DNA of 64,000 bases from positions 124,001-188,000 of the forward strand of contig CAIYJE010000160.1 of the NCBI GenBank assembly GCA_903926465.1, given 5' to 3'. Below the pieces are notes generated by a model. It ran no database searches. It was not told the origin of the DNA and worked only from the letters and a program-made list of their open reading frames with translations. The position numbers were made by a program, and so were the translations under genes. Shown piece after piece: positions 1 through 8,725 of the stretch. The stretch comes from an uncultured Planctomycetales bacterium (GTDB lineage: Bacteria; Planctomycetota; Planctomycetia; Isosphaerales; Isosphaeraceae). How positions within the stretch are numbered: position 1 is the first letter of the stretch; every line of letters starts with the position of its first letter.

Positions 1-1
1 C

Positions 2-658
2 TATGACCTTACGGTCAGAGCCAGTTCGGCGCGGATCCGGTTTGATATGACCAAGCTCATGGTCACCATTGAACTAGAGGACCCAGAGACCACGGGGCAA
101 TCTGATAAGCCGTTCCTGTTCTGGATCAATGGCCAGCAAGCACTCCAGTACCCATTGCCCAAGGCGCCTCGTGCCCCTGAACGCCGGGTGCAGCAACTGA
201 CGAATACCGAGATCAACGAAAACCAGGTCGAGTTCAAAAGAAAGATCGCGGTCGAGCGTAAAAAACAGGCCGCCAAGGCAGCCATGTCGATTGCCGCAGG
301 CCAAATTCAAGCGGTGGAGTGGCCGGCCGTTCGAAACTCGAGCCTGGAATACCCCTACCTTCACCAGAAATACCGCGAACTTGAGACCGAGAAGTACTTG
401 CGAATTGCACTCGCGGGTGGAGCATTCTTCTTCACACTGCTGGGAGCTCCCGTTGGCATCCTTCTGGCCAAGCGAGACTTTTTGAGCGCGTTTATCAGCT
501 GCTTCATCCCGATCATCCTCGTCTATTACCCAGTGGTGCTGATGGGCATCAACCTGGGCAAAGAGGGGGTGGTTCCCCCGATGATCGTCTTCGGCGGCAA
601 CGCACTGCTCGGCCTGATCGCCGTCTTCTTCGTGCTCCCGCCTGTCAGAAAACACTAA
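2..658 (+). CDS. LptF/LptG family permease, 5' truncated (probable LptF)
   Basis: C-terminal part of a YjgP/YjgQ-type permease; the frame is open to the window edge, so the start lies outside. Visible are part of the periplasmic domain and then, from about residue 130 of the fragment, three hydrophobic segments (ITS-like start at YLRIALAGGAFFF, then IILVYYPVVLMG and LLGLIAVFFVLPP), the layout of the C-terminal membrane half of LptF/LptG. In the family these proteins form the inner-membrane core of the Lpt lipopolysaccharide exporter with LptB. The gene is followed after 43 bases by a second member in the same orientation, the usual lptF-lptG arrangement. The F versus G assignment rests only on gene order. 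Confidence 0.82.
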   Translation, partial: YDLTVRASSARIRFDMTKLMVTIELEDPETTGQSDKPFLFWINGQQALQYPLPKAPRAPERRVQQLTNTEINENQVEFKRKIAVERKKQAAKAAMSIAAGQIQAVEWPAVRNSSLEYPYLHQKYRELETEKYLRIALAGGAFFFTLLGAPVGILLAKRDFLSAFISCFIPIILVYYPVVLMGINLGKEGVVPPMIVFGGNALLGLIAVFFVLPPVRKH

Positions 659-701
659 TGACCCATTTTCAGATTCCGGCCCTGCACCACGGAGGCGGCC
701 C

Positions 702-1916
702 ATGGTCATGACCATCCTCGATCGCCAGCGTTACTGGGCTTTCCTCAAGGCCTATGTCGTTTGCTTCGTCTCGCTTGTGGGACTGTACATCGTCATTGAC
801 GCGTTCACCCAGCTTGATGAGTTCTTGAAGATCAGCGACGGCACGGGCAGCCTGCTGAAATTGATGGGCCGCTACTATCTGGTGCGGATCAGCCGCTTCT
901 ATGACCAGCTCTGCGGTGTGATCACCCTGCTGGCCGCCATCTTCACCGTTACCTGGATGCAGCGCAACAACGAACATATTGCCATGATGGCTGCCGGAAT
1001 CAGCACGCACCGAGCGATTGTTCCCGTCATTGTCTCTTCGTGCCTGATCAGCCTGGTGGCCATCGTGAACCAGGAATGCGTCATTCCCCAGGTGGCCGAA
1101 GAACTTCAGCGCACCCCCGATGACGACGGTAACCGCAAGGTCAAGACCTATAGCCGACGAGACGTCAACGACATTCTCATCCACAGTTCATTCGCATATC
1201 GCAGTGATCTCTCGATCGAGCCATTCAACGCCACCTTCCCGACCAATCGTTACGGGCTCATGCTCCACGTATCGGCCCGCACCGCCCAGTACATTCCCCA
1301 TGACGCCACCGGTACCCCTTTTCGGGGTGGTTGGCTCATTCGTGCGGCGCAGCTTTCTCCCGCCGATGCGCCCGTGGATGGCACCGTCATTACCAGAATC
1401 GATCCCCAGCCCACCGCAAACCTGCTGAGCCTTGGCATGGGCAAAACTCTGGCCGATGCTCTGGTCGAAGCTTTTCCTGAGCCTCGAAATCATTCGGCTG
1501 GCCAGGATACGGGCACCTATTTCTTGCGCACCAATCTCACGTTCCTGACGTTGATTCAAAGCCTTCAGTGGTACCAGTATGCTGCCACTTCCGATCTGGT
1601 CAGGGCCACCCAAGATCCTACCTTCACGGCGGAACGGCAGGAAATCTCGGTGTTCTTGCACTTCAGGAACCTGCGTCCACTCCTTTCGCTGGTCATGCTC
1701 GGGCTGAGCCTACCCCTGGTTTTGGGCGGCTATGGTCGGAACATGTTCATCAATCTTGGTTTCTCGCTCGGTACATCCGCCATCTTCTACACGGCCATCT
1801 TCATCACCCAGTGGTTGGGGAACAACCGGATGCTCAGCCCAGAACTGGCAGCCTGGGCTCCGTTGATCGGCTTCGGTAGTCTGGCCGCCTCGCGCTGGGA
1901 TCGTATTCGTACCTGA
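702..1916 (+). CDS. lptG: LptG-like lipopolysaccharide export permease
   Basis: Permease of the YjgP/YjgQ family, 404 residues, usual length. Three membrane segments lie near residues 10-35, 55-80 and 90-125, followed by a large soluble (periplasmic) domain and three more segments in the last 100 residues (starting at LRPLLSLVMLGLSLPLVLGG). Known role of the family: with LptF and LptB it extracts LPS or a similar lipid from the inner membrane. The start at 702 is preceded by GGAGG at 691-695 with 6-base spacing; an in-frame ATG at 708 is a less well-spaced alternative. It pairs with the upstream truncated homologue. Convergent transcription with the kinase-like gene downstream is separated by a hairpin at 2181-2213. 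Confidence 0.85.
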   Translation: MVMTILDRQRYWAFLKAYVVCFVSLVGLYIVIDAFTQLDEFLKISDGTGSLLKLMGRYYLVRISRFYDQLCGVITLLAAIFTVTWMQRNNEHIAMMAAGISTHRAIVPVIVSSCLISLVAIVNQECVIPQVAEELQRTPDDDGNRKVKTYSRRDVNDILIHSSFAYRSDLSIEPFNATFPTNRYGLMLHVSARTAQYIPHDATGTPFRGGWLIRAAQLSPADAPVDGTVITRIDPQPTANLLSLGMGKTLADALVEAFPEPRNHSAGQDTGTYFLRTNLTFLTLIQSLQWYQYAATSDLVRATQDPTFTAERQEISVFLHFRNLRPLLSLVMLGLSLPLVLGGYGRNMFINLGFSLGTSAIFYTAIFITQWLGNNRMLSPELAAWAPLIGFGSLAASRWDRIRT

Positions 1917-2011
1917 GCTGAGCCAGGGCAAATGAACGAGGCTGCTTCGATCAGGCGTGTACCTCAAGCGATTGGACTTTGAGCGGTGCACGATTGGGTG
2001 GCACACGTGGG

Positions 2012-2029
2012 ACAGCCGCCCTCGGCTGT
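2012..2029. other. Small hairpin in the lptG downstream gap
   Basis: ACAGCCG and CGGCTGT form a perfect 7-bp stem with loop CCCT, 95 bases after the lptG stop. No T-run follows directly. The rest of the 1917-2240 gap shows no convincing gene; a 66-codon frame at 1979-2179 has no recognisable features. Confidence 0.35.
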
Positions 2030-2180
2030 ATGATAGGATTGTTTCTCGATGCAATCCCAATGAGAATTGAGCTAAACGCCCTGTCTGTGCTTGGGCTCAG
2101 GAACGGAAATTGGCTTCAAGCCTGGACCAGTTCAGGTGTTCGTGTGTGCGGTCCGTTCTCTGCGTGGACCTCAACATAAA

Positions 2181-2213
2181 AAACCTGGAGGGCAATCAAT
2201 GCCCGCCAGGTTT
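2181..2213. terminator. Bidirectional terminator-like hairpin between lptG and the kinase-like gene
   Basis: Arms AAACCTGGAGGGC and GCCCGCCAGGTTT are complementary over 13 positions with one mismatch around a 7-base loop. A-rich sequence on the left and TTTACG on the right give short U-tracts in either direction. It sits between two convergent genes, the expected place for a shared terminator. Confidence 0.7.
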
Positions 2214-2240
2214 ACGTATTGATGAAGTTCACTGATTGAT

Positions 2241-3026
2241 TCAACGAGGGGCCGTGGGAGATTCCACGGTCAGTCGGTTGAGTACGCGATGGCGAACAGC
2301 ACGATAGGGGCGGCGGAGGTGACCGTGGATGTGAAGTAGCCACCCCTTCTTTTTGGCATTCGCAATCTCTTCAGGGGCGAAGTCCATTGGACGCCGGCGT
2401 CGGTGGATCTTGGTGATATGGTATCCGTCGATCCGCTGAAAATAGCGCATCAGGGTTCCGAGACCCGGAACCTTTCTGCCCGCAAAATCGAGTGCAATCT
2501 GGAAGTCGATCAGCACGGGCCGACCTGCCTCGGTGACCACGATGTTCTCTGGCTTGCTGAGATCATTGTGGCTGATCCCACGATCATGCACAGCCTGCAA
2601 GATAGACTTCAGCTCAGGAAAGAATTGGGCGTCGGGCGTATGCTCACGGCTGTACTCACGAAGGTTGCAGCCGGGCACGTACTCTCGAACAAACGACGTC
2701 GCATCCACTTGTTCTCTGAACTTGGGGATGCCCGGGACATCCGAGAGTCTCTTCAGGAAGTGCATCTCTCGTCTGCACAAGAACCGGCCAAGCCAGCCAA
2801 GCGGTATCAGGCCGAAGCGATCCGCATGGTAAATCTTGTAAAGAACCGGGGCCGTTGAATTTGCGGCGTCCGGGTTTGACGTGCTGGGTTGATAGATTCC
2901 CACCGCCGCATAGAAATCTCGCTTGAGCACTCGCTCGCGATGATAAACCTGACCGTTCCAAGAAAGAACTTGCGGCAAGTCCTTACCGCGAATCTGCTTG
3001 TAACGCACCCAGTCGGCATCGGCCAT
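2241..3026 (-). CDS. Kinase-fold protein resembling LPS core (Kdo/heptose) kinases
   Basis: 261 residues from the chosen ATG at 3026, which follows GAGGATGG; a longer frame to 3197 lacks such a site. The protein shows a compact protein-kinase-like fold: candidate ATP-binding Lys64 (VLYKIY), a catalytic loop HNDLSKPEN with Asp155 and Asn161, and a metal-binding DFQ at 174-176 in place of DFG. This pattern and the small C-lobe match the lipopolysaccharide kinase (InaA/WaaP/RIO-like) group rather than classic Ser/Thr kinases. In that group the substrate is usually LPS inner-core sugar. The neighbouring Lpt transport genes make an LPS role plausible, but this is inference; a RIO-type protein kinase is the alternative. 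Confidence 0.68.
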   Translation of the reverse strand: MADADWVRYKQIRGKDLPQVLSWNGQVYHRERVLKRDFYAAVGIYQPSTSNPDAANSTAPVLYKIYHADRFGLIPLGWLGRFLCRREMHFLKRLSDVPGIPKFREQVDATSFVREYVPGCNLREYSREHTPDAQFFPELKSILQAVHDRGISHNDLSKPENIVVTEAGRPVLIDFQIALDFAGRKVPGLGTLMRYFQRIDGYHITKIHRRRRPMDFAPEEIANAKKKGWLLHIHGHLRRPYRAVRHRVLNRLTVESPTAPR

Positions 3027-3631
3027 CGATCCATCCTCTAAGCCGCAGACTGCGGAAATCGATCCGTGCGAACCAAAAACAAGCTGACCACAGGCCGTTC
3101 TGGGGCAAGTGATCGGGCCTCCGGCTGAATTCGGGAAATTCCTTGCCCTGAATTCAGCCTGTTTGTAGAGATCGACCAAAGCAAGAATGCCAGGCATCAG
3201 ATTTGGTCAGAAATGGAAATAACAGGAACCGGTCCTGACGGCTAGGCAAAATCGGGCGGTAACGGCTGAGAGTTGTCGTTTTCTTGCTGCCTGAGATATC
3301 GATCCCAGACCCAAAACTGCCGCGTGCCGACCCACCTGCGTGGGCAGGCCTTAACCTACACTGGCTAGTCTGATGGTTTTCAGTCGGATGCACGACTTGG
3401 GATTGCTAGCGACGTACGCACCCAGCGCACGGCTCACAAAGCCGTGGCATTAAACCAGGACCCTGAACGCTTGCTTGAACCGTTTTTCAATCGGCCCAGG
3501 TCGTACAGGTTGCCAGATTGGTCTCAATTGAGACGACAAATTCAGGATACGAAGAAACCACACGTTCAAAAGTGGCAAGCACTGGATAAATACACTGGCT
3601 CAGGAACAGATCGTCGGGGGCATCGTCAGGC
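3027..3631. other. Intergenic gap (605 bases)
   Basis: No frame here looks coding. It holds a hairpin CACGGCT-cacaa-AGCCGTG at 3428-3446 and a perfect 14-bp palindrome GTCTCAATTGAGAC at 3521-3534, about 100 bases past the fabF stop. It contains the 5' leader of the kinase-like gene and the 3' flank of fabF. Neither element is attributable to a known regulator. Confidence 0.5.
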
Positions 3632-4936
3632 TCAGGCCCCCCGTTTCATCGGTTGCCTGAGCTTCTGCATGACCAAAGAGGCATTCTGACCGCCAAATCC
3701 AAAACTATTGGAAATTGCAGTATCCATTCGCTTTTCACGGGCCGTGTTCGGCACGTAATCCAGGTCACAAACCGGATCTGGAACATCGTGATTGATGGTT
3801 GGCGGAATCACGCCCCGCTGTAGCGAGAGGGCCGTGGCCGCAGCCTCAAGAGCTCCCGAGGCTCCGATCAGGTGACCTACCATCGACTTCTGGGAACTCA
3901 TCGGAATGGAACGGGCCCGATGACCAAATACATGTTTGACGGCCGTGGTTTCCATGATGTCGTTCAGGCGGGTACTGGTGCCGTGGGCGTTGATATAGTC
4001 GATATCGGCCGGGTCAATTTTTGCTTCCCTGAGCGCCAACCGCATCGAAAGGGCCGCCCCCTTCCCGTCGGGCTCAGGCCTCGTCAGGCCATAGGCATCG
4101 AACGAAGAACCGTACCCGGTGACCTCAGCATAAATCTGCGCCCGACGTCGCTTGGCGTGCTGAAGGCTTTCCATGATCAAGACCGCGGCCCCTTCTCCCA
4201 GCACAAAGCCGTCACGTCCGCCATCAAAAGGCCGAGAGACCTCCGCAGGTTGTCGGTTCGACCGACTCACCGCGTTCATGGACGTGTAGGCCACCAGCAT
4301 CAGGGGGTCGAGCCGGCTATCGCAGCCCCCAGCCATCATCACATCGGCATCGCCCCGGCCAATCAGCCGAAACGCCTCGCCCACCGCCTGGGTACCAGCT
4401 GCGCAGGCTGTGACAATGGTGTTATTGGGCCCCATGGCCCGGTGCATGATCGAAAGATGGGCGGCCGCCATGTTCGGAAGATGCTTGAGTAGCCACAACG
4501 GGCACATCTGCTCAGCCTGGGCTTCACTAAAGCGTCCCAGGTCCAGCCGTCCGTCTGGTTCAAGCCCCCGGGCAATCGAACCCGCGAGTTCACTCATATC
4601 CATGGGGGTGATCCCGGTCCCCATGCAGATCCCGAACCGTTCAGGGTTCATGCTCTCGGTGTCTAACCCAGAGTCGGTCATTGCCAGCGAACCCGCCCCT
4701 ACCGCAAAGCGAACAGCGCGGCTCATCGCTTTGGCGTTCTTCCGATGCTCACCCAGAAATGGAAGCACATCAAAATTTTTGACCTCGCCCGCAATCTTCA
4801 CGGACTGGCCAGATGTATCAAAGCTCTCAATTCGACTCACGCCAGATCGGCCTTCGACAATCGCTGACCCAAATTCTTCACAGCCGATCCCGTTCGGAGA
4901 GACCACACCAATTCCTGTGATCACCACGCGACGCAT
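3632..4936 (-). CDS. fabF: 3-oxoacyl-[acyl-carrier-protein] synthase II (FabF-type)
   Basis: 434 residues, a complete thiolase-fold condensing enzyme. The catalytic triad is visible: Cys178 in VTACAAGTQA, His318 in NAHGTSTRLND and His355 in KSMVGHLIGASGA. The Gly-rich C-terminus (NSFGFGGQNAS) is typical of FabF. The enzyme condenses malonyl-ACP with acyl-ACP in fatty-acid elongation in the cytoplasm. The ATG at 4936 is preceded by AAGGGGAA. No ACP, fabD or fabG gene lies beside it, so it is a stand-alone copy; a role in a special acyl chain rather than bulk synthesis cannot be excluded. It is transcribed divergently from the aminotransferase. Confidence 0.9.
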   Translation of the reverse strand: MRRVVITGIGVVSPNGIGCEEFGSAIVEGRSGVSRIESFDTSGQSVKIAGEVKNFDVLPFLGEHRKNAKAMSRAVRFAVGAGSLAMTDSGLDTESMNPERFGICMGTGITPMDMSELAGSIARGLEPDGRLDLGRFSEAQAEQMCPLWLLKHLPNMAAAHLSIMHRAMGPNNTIVTACAAGTQAVGEAFRLIGRGDADVMMAGGCDSRLDPLMLVAYTSMNAVSRSNRQPAEVSRPFDGGRDGFVLGEGAAVLIMESLQHAKRRRAQIYAEVTGYGSSFDAYGLTRPEPDGKGAALSMRLALREAKIDPADIDYINAHGTSTRLNDIMETTAVKHVFGHRARSIPMSSQKSMVGHLIGASGALEAAATALSLQRGVIPPTINHDVPDPVCDLDYVPNTAREKRMDTAISNSFGFGGQNASLVMQKLRQPMKRGA

Positions 4937-5271
4937 CGGAATTCCCCTTAACGCCGCTTCCCTGGCGACTTCAACTCGGGGGTCCTCCTGATCCCGCGAG
5001 TAACACCAAAATCCGAAAAACTCAAATGGTCCACAGTTTGCGAACTATAGGCAATATAGAACGCTTTCGCAGGCTGGGCAAGGCAATCTAGATAATTTGG
5101 GAGGGATAACCCTACGCTTTTTATCTATTTTGTTCACCTATTGAGTCGTCTGAACCCGTCAGCCGATCCTCGGACTGACGAAGACTACCCTCAGACTGTA
5201 CGATAGCACGTGTTTCGAAAAATGACGGATTTCGGGCAGATCATTGCTCCCCAGGTTTGAGGATCGATTTC
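4937..5271. promoter_or_regulatory. Divergent intergenic region fabF / aminotransferase
   Basis: 335 bases between two divergent genes, so it must hold both promoters; I cannot assign -35/-10 boxes with confidence. A hairpin CGTCAG-CCGA-tcc-TCGG-a-CTGACG spans 5157-5180 (10 paired bases, one bulge), about 90 bases upstream of the aminotransferase start and probably within its leader if transcription starts further upstream. Confidence 0.45.
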
Positions 5272-6468
5272 ATGGCGGGTTTTCGATTGGCTGGCCGTTC
5301 GAACCTGATTGCACCTTCGGCAACTCTGGCGATGGCGGCTGAGGCGCGTCGGTTGAAATCTCAAGGGATCGAAGTGTTTGATTTTTCGCTTGGCGAGCCC
5401 GATTTCGATACCCCGCAAAACGTTCAGGAAGCGGCGTTCAAGGCGATCAGGGGCGGCCAGACCCATTACACGCCGCCCGCCGGACTCCCTGAACTCCGGA
5501 AAGCGATTGCCCAGCACTACACCGATCGGGAAAAACTTCCCACCGTCCTGGAACAGGTGGTGGTCTCGAACGGTGCCAAGCACTCGATTCACAACGCCTT
5601 GATGGCGGTTTGTCAGGAAGGGGATGAGGTCATCATTCCCGCCCCCTACTGGGTGAGCTACTCAGACCTCGTCAAGCTGACGGGCGCAACGCCTGTGGTC
5701 ATCCAGACCACCGAGGCCGAGGGATTCAAACTCAGCCCTGAGAAGTTCCGCCAGGCTCTTACGCCCCGTAGCCGGCTGTTGATGATGAACAGCCCCAGCA
5801 ACCCCACCGGCGTTGTTTACACCCGTGAAGAGTTGCAGGCGCTGGCCGAGGCTGTGCTTGAATCCGGAATTGGCGTGCTTTCTGATGAAATTTACGAGCA
5901 GCTCTGTTACGGATCCGCCCGCCCAACCTGTTTTGCAACCCTCCATCCGGATCTACCGGAACGGACGATCACGATTTCGGGAGTGAGCAAGACCTACGCC
6001 ATGACCGGCTGGCGAATTGGCTGGTCGGTGGCGCCTGCGTCGATCTCCAAGTTCATGACCGACTTGCAGAGCCAGGAAACCAGCAACCCCTGCTCCGTGA
6101 GCCAGTTGGCCGCCTTGGAAGCGATTACCGGTCCCCAGGAATCCGTGGAAGAGATGATTGCGGAATTCACCCGTCGCAGGGCGTACGTTCTTGAGCGGGT
6201 GAAAACCCTTCCAGGTGTGACCTGCGTCCCACCCGATGGGGCGTTCTACGCTTTTCTGAATGTTTCAAGCCATTTCGGCAGGACTCTGAAGGGGGTCCAT
6301 ATTGCCAATTCGACCGATTTTTGCCTGACCGCACTTTCCCAGGCCCACGTTGCCCTGGTCATGGGTGCCGCGTTTGGGGCTGAAGGTTACGCAAGAATGT
6401 CGTTCGCCACCTCAATGTCGATTATTGAGAAGGGATTTGATGCCCTGGAGCGGTTCCTTTCAAGTTGA
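5272..6468 (+). CDS. PLP-dependent class I aminotransferase (aspartate aminotransferase-like)
   Basis: 398 residues from ATG 5272, with GAGG at 5259-5262. Fold-type I aminotransferase: PLP lysine Lys240 in SGVSKTYAMTGWRIGW, substrate/PLP motif NSPSNPTG near 173-180, and DEIYEQLCY. Best fit is the subgroup Ib aspartate/prephenate aminotransferases that accept aspartate, glutamate and sometimes aromatic or prephenate substrates. Substrate cannot be fixed from sequence. Aspartokinase and TyrA lie elsewhere in the window, but not adjacent, so no pathway can be inferred from position. A TTG at 5257 would add five residues, but the ATG has the ribosome-binding site. Confidence 0.88.
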   Translation: MAGFRLAGRSNLIAPSATLAMAAEARRLKSQGIEVFDFSLGEPDFDTPQNVQEAAFKAIRGGQTHYTPPAGLPELRKAIAQHYTDREKLPTVLEQVVVSNGAKHSIHNALMAVCQEGDEVIIPAPYWVSYSDLVKLTGATPVVIQTTEAEGFKLSPEKFRQALTPRSRLLMMNSPSNPTGVVYTREELQALAEAVLESGIGVLSDEIYEQLCYGSARPTCFATLHPDLPERTITISGVSKTYAMTGWRIGWSVAPASISKFMTDLQSQETSNPCSVSQLAALEAITGPQESVEEMIAEFTRRRAYVLERVKTLPGVTCVPPDGAFYAFLNVSSHFGRTLKGVHIANSTDFCLTALSQAHVALVMGAAFGAEGYARMSFATSMSIIEKGFDALERFLSS

Positions 6469-6634
6469 GTTGGCCTTTTGTCGATGACAGAAGGTGAATT
6501 ACCACGGATTCGACTTGCCGAGGGCTCTGGCCCGGGGTAAGGTTCCTCGCCCGAGCGCACCTTGCCCCGGATCGACTTCCGCTCTCGTTCGCGGCCGGAC
6601 TGCTGCTTCCAACCGGCCGAGGAGACGTGCCGCG

Positions 6635-7855
6635 ATGGCCACCCGATGGGGCTGGGCTTTGTCCTGCCTACTACTTCCGGCTCTAGGTTGCTCCACAGGC
6701 AGCCGTCTGGGTGTTCGACCAGACAACTTGCCCACGCGGAGCGCCAATTCCAGCACGCCGTTGGTGGCAACTTCGGTTGCCAAGATCAACCGGAATGCCG
6801 ATGCGCTCGATGGTATGACCGCATCTACGACCGTCTCTGTCAATCAGGCCCGGTTTGGCGGTGGTGTCAGTGGCCAGATGGCCCTGGAGCGGCCACGAAA
6901 CTTCAGCCTGAAGCTGGAACGTGGGTTTGGCACTCCTGTGGTGGATGTGGGGTCCAATCCCCAGGAGTTCTGGTTCTGGACCAAGGACGCCAAAGACAAG
7001 TCGGTGTACGTGGGTCAGTTTGATAACCAAGGTAAGTTACCGGCCGATGTGCTGGTTCAGCCGGAATGGATCGTGGAAGCGCTCGGCATGCGCCCGATTC
7101 CCGCGGATGAAATGGACAAAATTCGGGTCGAGCGGGGCAAAGACCCCAACCAGATCATCCTCACGCATGATCGCTCGGATGAGTCTGGTCGCAAGATGAT
7201 CAAACGCACGATCCTGGATGCCACCACGAATCAGGTTCGCCAGCACCTGTTCTATGTGCCGGGCGATACCACCAACCCTGCGGCCGTGGTAACCCCATCA
7301 AGCTACAAGAGCTACGCGATTGAATCCGAAGCCGATTCTGAAGACGGAACTCCCCGGAGTGTTGAACTCCCTCAGCGGATGCAGCTTAAACTTAGCCCTT
7401 CCCGAGAGGCTAAGGATCAGCTTGTGATGGATTTTGCCTTGCGAGATATCCATCTCAACCCGCCCTTCACCGACACCAATCGCGAAGCCCTGTTCAAAGT
7501 GCCACAGATTCCGGGCTATCAGGTGGTTTCGATTACCCCGAATCGCTCGGAATTTGCTGCACAGCCCAGACGGGCAAGCCACGAAGGTGAACGTCCTTCA
7601 GCCTCGCTGGGGAGTGAACTGAAGCCTGGAGATCCACGCCCGATGGGTGTGGAAGGGGCCTCCCTGAACTGGAGCGACCCCATGCCGCTTTCGGCCGATC
7701 TGGCTGATGGACCACGGACCCCGCGTGGCGTGCAGAACATTGTCAGACGATCGGCTCCCAGTGCGCCCACCAGCCCGGTTAACCCCGCATCCCCTGCCCC
7801 AATCATCGAGTCTGGGGTTCAGCCTGCCAGTCTGGGGTCCGGCTTCACGCGTTGA
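6635..7855 (+). CDS. Outer-membrane-type lipoprotein, LolA/LolB-like fold suspected
   Basis: 406 residues. The start at 6635 follows GAGGAG (6619-6624) and opens a lipoprotein signal peptide: MATRWGWALS, hydrophobic core, lipobox LPALGC with Cys19. The frame is open 47 codons further upstream, but that extension is Arg/Pro-rich with no signal features. The middle (about 60-290) contains beta-rich stretches typical of carriers of lipids (FSLKLERGFG, EFWFWTKDAKD), resembling LolA/LolB or DUF4292-like proteins. The last 100 residues are Pro/Ser-rich and probably disordered. Location is predicted as lipid-anchored in the periplasm. The family assignment is an inference from pattern only; function unknown. 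Confidence 0.72.
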   Translation: MATRWGWALSCLLLPALGCSTGSRLGVRPDNLPTRSANSSTPLVATSVAKINRNADALDGMTASTTVSVNQARFGGGVSGQMALERPRNFSLKLERGFGTPVVDVGSNPQEFWFWTKDAKDKSVYVGQFDNQGKLPADVLVQPEWIVEALGMRPIPADEMDKIRVERGKDPNQIILTHDRSDESGRKMIKRTILDATTNQVRQHLFYVPGDTTNPAAVVTPSSYKSYAIESEADSEDGTPRSVELPQRMQLKLSPSREAKDQLVMDFALRDIHLNPPFTDTNREALFKVPQIPGYQVVSITPNRSEFAAQPRRASHEGERPSASLGSELKPGDPRPMGVEGASLNWSDPMPLSADLADGPRTPRGVQNIVRRSAPSAPTSPVNPASPAPIIESGVQPASLGSGFTR

Positions 7856-8120
7856 GGGTAGCCCCCCCAATCAAGCCAAGGATGCCCTATTCCTGACTGC
7901 CCAAGGCATTTTTTGTGAATGTCTGTTTTCCTGGGGCAGTAGCGGGAAAGAGAAGCCGAATGAGATTCATTTGCTCGCGCTTTGGGCTCGTATTCGAAGA
8001 ACAAGCCCACGCTCCCGCCCGGGTCTGATCTTTCGGGCGGCTTTCACAAAATTTTACGCTTCGGACTACGAAGTGTGTGGCGCCTGTGGCTGCTGGGACG
8101 GCGACTGGCCTTTCATTGGC
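7856..8120. other. Intergenic gap with dispersed 18-bp repeat copy
   Basis: No convincing gene. Positions 7984-8001 (GGGCTCGTATTCGAAGAA) match 14514-14531 in another intergenic gap at 17 of 18 bases, and resemblance on the minus strand continues loosely on both sides. Confidence 0.45.
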
Positions 8121-8507
8121 TCAGAGGATCGGCTCTCGTTCGCTGGTGCTATCCTCATTAAGCCCGGCCCGGGTTGCGGTCACATGACCGAGTTCGGCCT
8201 GTCGGTGCCGCTTCACCACTTCCTTGACACAAATTCGCCGGGCGATGACCGTCAGATAGATCGGCAATGCGCTCGTGCCCCGAAATTGCCTGAGAAGTTT
8301 GTAATCATCGTTGATGAACGCTGCAAAGATTTCGGCGGAAATATCCTCGGCCTCTTCAGGCCGCAGCGTGATGCCTCTGGAATGGGCCACGTGGTGAATA
8401 ACGTGGTAAATCAGGCCGAGATATCGGTCCACAAAATCGCGCCAGGCACCGGCCTTGTGTCTGAGACAGCGGTCCAGCAAGTGGCGGTCGAGTTCGCTCA
8501 AAGGCAC
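8121..8507 (-). CDS. Short sigma-70-like protein with region 2 only
   Basis: 128 residues from GTG 8507, preceded by AGGAG with 8-base spacing. The sequence matches the sigma-70 region 2 pattern: WRDFVDRYLGLIYHV, then EDISAEIFAAF (region 2.2-type core-binding helix), LLRQFRGTSALPIYL (region 2.3) and IARRICVKEVVKR (region 2.4). ECF sigma factors normally continue to a region 4 helix-turn-helix; here the frame stops about 20 residues after region 2 and I see no region 4 in any frame downstream. Either it is a minimal sigma-like regulator known from planctomycetes, or a decayed ECF gene. It is transcribed away from the response regulator, with a 218-base divergent gap. Confidence 0.7.
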   Translation of the reverse strand: MPLSELDRHLLDRCLRHKAGAWRDFVDRYLGLIYHVIHHVAHSRGITLRPEEAEDISAEIFAAFINDDYKLLRQFRGTSALPIYLTVIARRICVKEVVKRHRQAELGHVTATRAGLNEDSTSEREPIL

Positions 8508-8725
8508 GGGTCAAGCTCCTGCCTCGCGGGCGTGGCGATCAGGTTCAATACGAACATGATGCCTTACAATATCTTATCTGCTCTGGGCTCAGGTGCAAGT
8601 TCACGAAGGAGTTCTGACCTCTGCGATTCCCGGTTTTGGCAAGAGCCTGTAAGATCAGTTCGTACCTGCCCAAGAACTGGGTAGAAGACTGATTAGCCCC
8701 GAATCCCTCCCGGCAGGACTGTTCC

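Noticed and set aside
1979-2179. A 66-codon plus-strand frame after lptG
   Set aside because: No ribosome-binding site, no family features, ends at the terminator.
3444-3689. An 81-codon plus-strand frame
   Set aside because: Overlaps the fabF 3' end antisense and lacks features.
7707-8684. A 325-codon plus-strand frame over the lipoprotein end and the sigma-like gene
   Set aside because: Runs antisense to the sigma region-2 gene, which has family motifs and a ribosome-binding site; the plus frame has no recognisable domain.
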